Positions 62,734-64,000 of a stretch of DNA of 64,000 bases are shown here, in pieces. A program made the translations under genes and the position numbers. A model generated the notes under the pieces. It ran no database searches, was not told the origin of the DNA, and saw only the letters and a program-made list of their open reading frames with translations. This DNA is from Salinimicrobium sediminilitoris (GTDB lineage: Bacteria > Bacteroidota > Bacteroidia > Flavobacteriales > Flavobacteriaceae): positions 124,001 through 188,000 of the forward strand of contig NZ_JAIVCC010000002.1 in NCBI RefSeq assembly GCF_020866905.1. The letters run 5' to 3'. Each line of letters starts with the position of its first letter. Position 1 is the stretch's first letter.

Positions 62734-63630
62734 ATGGCGAAAAGATTTGATATTCAGGATTCCGTAGAAGGGATCTGGGAGAAATTAGGCGAATGGCTGG
62801 ATTCAATAATCCTGGGTTTGCCTAATTTCATTTTAGCGGTTTTAGTATTTATCCTTTTTGTTTTTGCAGCAAAGTATCTTGGAAAATTGCTGGACAGGCT
62901 CCTGCGGTTCAAGGTAAGACAAGCCTCAATTCGCGAAATAACCATCAAGATCATGAAGGTGGTGGTTATTGCAATTGGTTTTTTTGTTGCACTGGGGCTG
63001 CTAAATTTGAATACAATTCTTACTTCTGTTCTGGCAGGTGCCGGGGTAGTCGGTTTGGCCGTAGGTCTCGCCCTGCAGGGAACTTTAAACAATACCTTTT
63101 CAGGTATCCTATTAAGTTTCCTTCCTGAACTTCAAATTGGAGACTGGATTGAGAATAATGGTTACGCCGGGAGAGTTGTGGAAATAAACCTTAGGAGCAT
63201 TGTAATAAGGGAAGCAGATAATAATTATGTAGTTATTCCTAACTCACAGGTTATCGATGCGCCATTTAAAAACTTTTCCCGCACTTCAAGATCCCGTATA
63301 ATGGTGAATTGCGGTGTGGCTTACAACTCCGACCTTGAACTCGTAAAGACTATTACCATTAATACCCTTTCTGAACTTTACCCTCAAAAAAAGGGCGAGG
63401 AAGTAGAATTTATGTATAATGAATTTGGTGACAGTTCCATTAATTTTGTTGTTAGATTCTGGAGTAATGTAACTTCAAATCGAGATATACTTTTAGCAAG
63501 AAGCGCTGCTATTATCGCTATAAAGAAGGTATACGATCAACACGACATCAATATTCCATTCCCAATACGAACCTTGGAATTCAATAACAGGTTAAATATT
63601 CAAAAACCTTCTTCTGAAGGAGAATCTTAA
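62734..63630 (+). CDS. MscS-family small mechanosensitive channel
   Basis: The 298-residue protein has N-terminal membrane helices, a glycine/alanine-rich pore helix (LAGAGVVGLAVGLALQGTLN), and the MscS beta domain (IGDWIENNGYAGRVVEINLR, VVIPNSQVIDAPFKNFSR). It opens under membrane tension during hypo-osmotic shock. The length fits a simple MscS with three membrane helices. Confidence 0.92.
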   Translation: MAKRFDIQDSVEGIWEKLGEWLDSIILGLPNFILAVLVFILFVFAAKYLGKLLDRLLRFKVRQASIREITIKIMKVVVIAIGFFVALGLLNLNTILTSVLAGAGVVGLAVGLALQGTLNNTFSGILLSFLPELQIGDWIENNGYAGRVVEINLRSIVIREADNNYVVIPNSQVIDAPFKNFSRTSRSRIMVNCGVAYNSDLELVKTITINTLSELYPQKKGEEVEFMYNEFGDSSINFVVRFWSNVTSNRDILLARSAAIIAIKKVYDQHDINIPFPIRTLEFNNRLNIQKPSSEGES

Positions 63631-63652
63631 ACCGAAACTCCCATAAAAGAAA

Positions 63653-63688
63653 AAAGCGGATTATTCTTTATTAGAAAAAGTCCGCTTT
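63653..63688 (+). terminator. Terminator after the MscS gene
   Basis: AAAGCGGA (63653-63660) pairs with TCCGCTTT (63681-63688), 22 nt past the MscS stop. The trailing T run is broken, so the call is moderate. Confidence 0.6.
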
Positions 63689-63815
63689 AAAAGGCTTTTT
63701 TAATGGCTCTGAAAAATCGGAAAGAAAATTTGCTCTATCTGGTTTAACTGATAAGCCTAACATCTTCTGAAAATAAAATATTAGAAATTTCTAGGTTTCA
63801 AAAAGGGTAATTAAA

Positions 63816-63866
63816 AGGATGATTTTAACCTCCTATATCAATATAAAGATGGTTAAAAATCATCCT
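63816..63866 (-). terminator. Terminator after the partial outer-membrane protein gene
   Basis: A 15- to 16-bp stem, AGGATGATTTTTAACC / GGTTAAAATCATCCT (minus strand, one bulge), closes on an ~20-nt loop and is followed by TTTTAATT on the minus strand. It lies 22 nt past the stop of the gene at 63888. Confidence 0.75.
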
Positions 63867-63887
63867 CTTATTCTCTCCCGGTGAAAA

Positions 63888-64000
63888 CTAGAAGTTCATA
63901 CCCACGCTAAAACTGAAACGTAGTTTTTCCCCTCCCGAAAATAAATTCACTTTAGCAGAAAGTGCATCTGCTCCGGTTATCCAAAATCCGCCGCCGTAGC
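63888..64000 (-). CDS. 3' end of a BamA/TamA-like outer-membrane barrel gene
   Basis: The minus strand gives 37 residues, ending LFSGGEKLRFSFSVGMNF and a TAG at 63890-63888. The alternating pattern and terminal Phe are those of an outer-membrane barrel, and the YGGGFWITGADALSAKVNLF part resembles the end of D15/BamA-like surface antigens. The rest lies beyond the right edge. Family call is tentative. Confidence 0.6.
   Translation of the reverse strand, partial: YGGGFWITGADALSAKVNLFSGGEKLRFSFSVGMNF

Noticed and set aside
62754-63092. Minus-strand open frame of 112 codons
   Set aside because: It is the complement of the MscS gene; no supporting signal.

Overview
The window is AT-rich DNA from a member of the Bacteroidetes, most likely the family Flavobacteriaceae. 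The evidence is promoters of the TTG-N17-20-TAnnTTTG type, a Bacteroidetes-style tyrosine recombinase, short SG(C)/TAC lipoboxes after Lys-rich signal peptides, and gene families typical of marine or soil flavobacteria. Species assignment is not possible from the sequence alone.

Layout. Positions 1-1214 hold the 5' part of an integrase gene running off the left edge, next to tRNA-Pro(TGG) and tRNA-Ser(GCT), both on the minus strand. A UbiB/ABC1-type kinase gene follows on the plus strand (1506-3152). From about 3.3 kb to 61.5 kb lies one very large surface-polysaccharide locus. Every gene in it except the CpsB-type phosphatase (4705-5451) is on the minus strand. The last 2.4 kb carry four plus-strand housekeeping or stress genes (small membrane protein, conserved hypothetical, Dps, MscS) and the 3' end of an outer-membrane barrel gene.

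The polysaccharide locus is modular. (1) Export: Wzi-like barrel, CpsB-type phosphatase, Wzc tyrosine kinase, Wza lipoprotein (3.3-9.2 kb). (2) A bacillosamine-type initiation set resembling pglF-E-D-C-A (9.2-14.7 kb), with a PglK/MsbA-like ABC transporter further up (47.5-49.3 kb) as the only flippase candidate. (3) A glycosyltransferase, acetyltransferase, deacetylase and Wzy-like region (14.9-28.2 kb), interrupted by two lipoprotein genes that share an ~88-residue repeat. (4) A nonulosonic acid (pseudaminic-type) region (27.2-39.9 kb) with pseB, pseC, pseF, pseH, two pseG-like and two pseI-like genes, a formyltransferase, a PIG-L deacetylase, two Gfo/Idh oxidoreductases, an aldo/keto reductase and a probable nonulosonate transferase. 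(5) A dTDP-3-acylamino-3,6-dideoxyhexose region (40-47.5 kb) with rmlA, two ketoisomerases plus a decayed third copy, an aminotransferase, an acyltransferase and a MaoC hydratase. (6) A PAPS and sulfotransferase module (50.8-55.8 kb). (7) Uronic-acid precursors (Ugd, TviB/TviC-like, GlcA 4-epimerase) and a LacI-type regulator (49.5-61.5 kb).

Taken together the locus is inferred to make an acidic, sulfated, pseudaminic-acid-containing capsule or exopolysaccharide that starts on a diacetamido sugar. The least ordinary parts are the doubled pseG/pseI set with its formyl/deacetylase pair, the MaoC hydratase placed inside an amino-sugar acylation pathway, and the repeat lipoproteins whose every repeat ends in a Cys-x-Asp-Ser/Thr signature matching the Bacteroidetes O-glycosylation motif.
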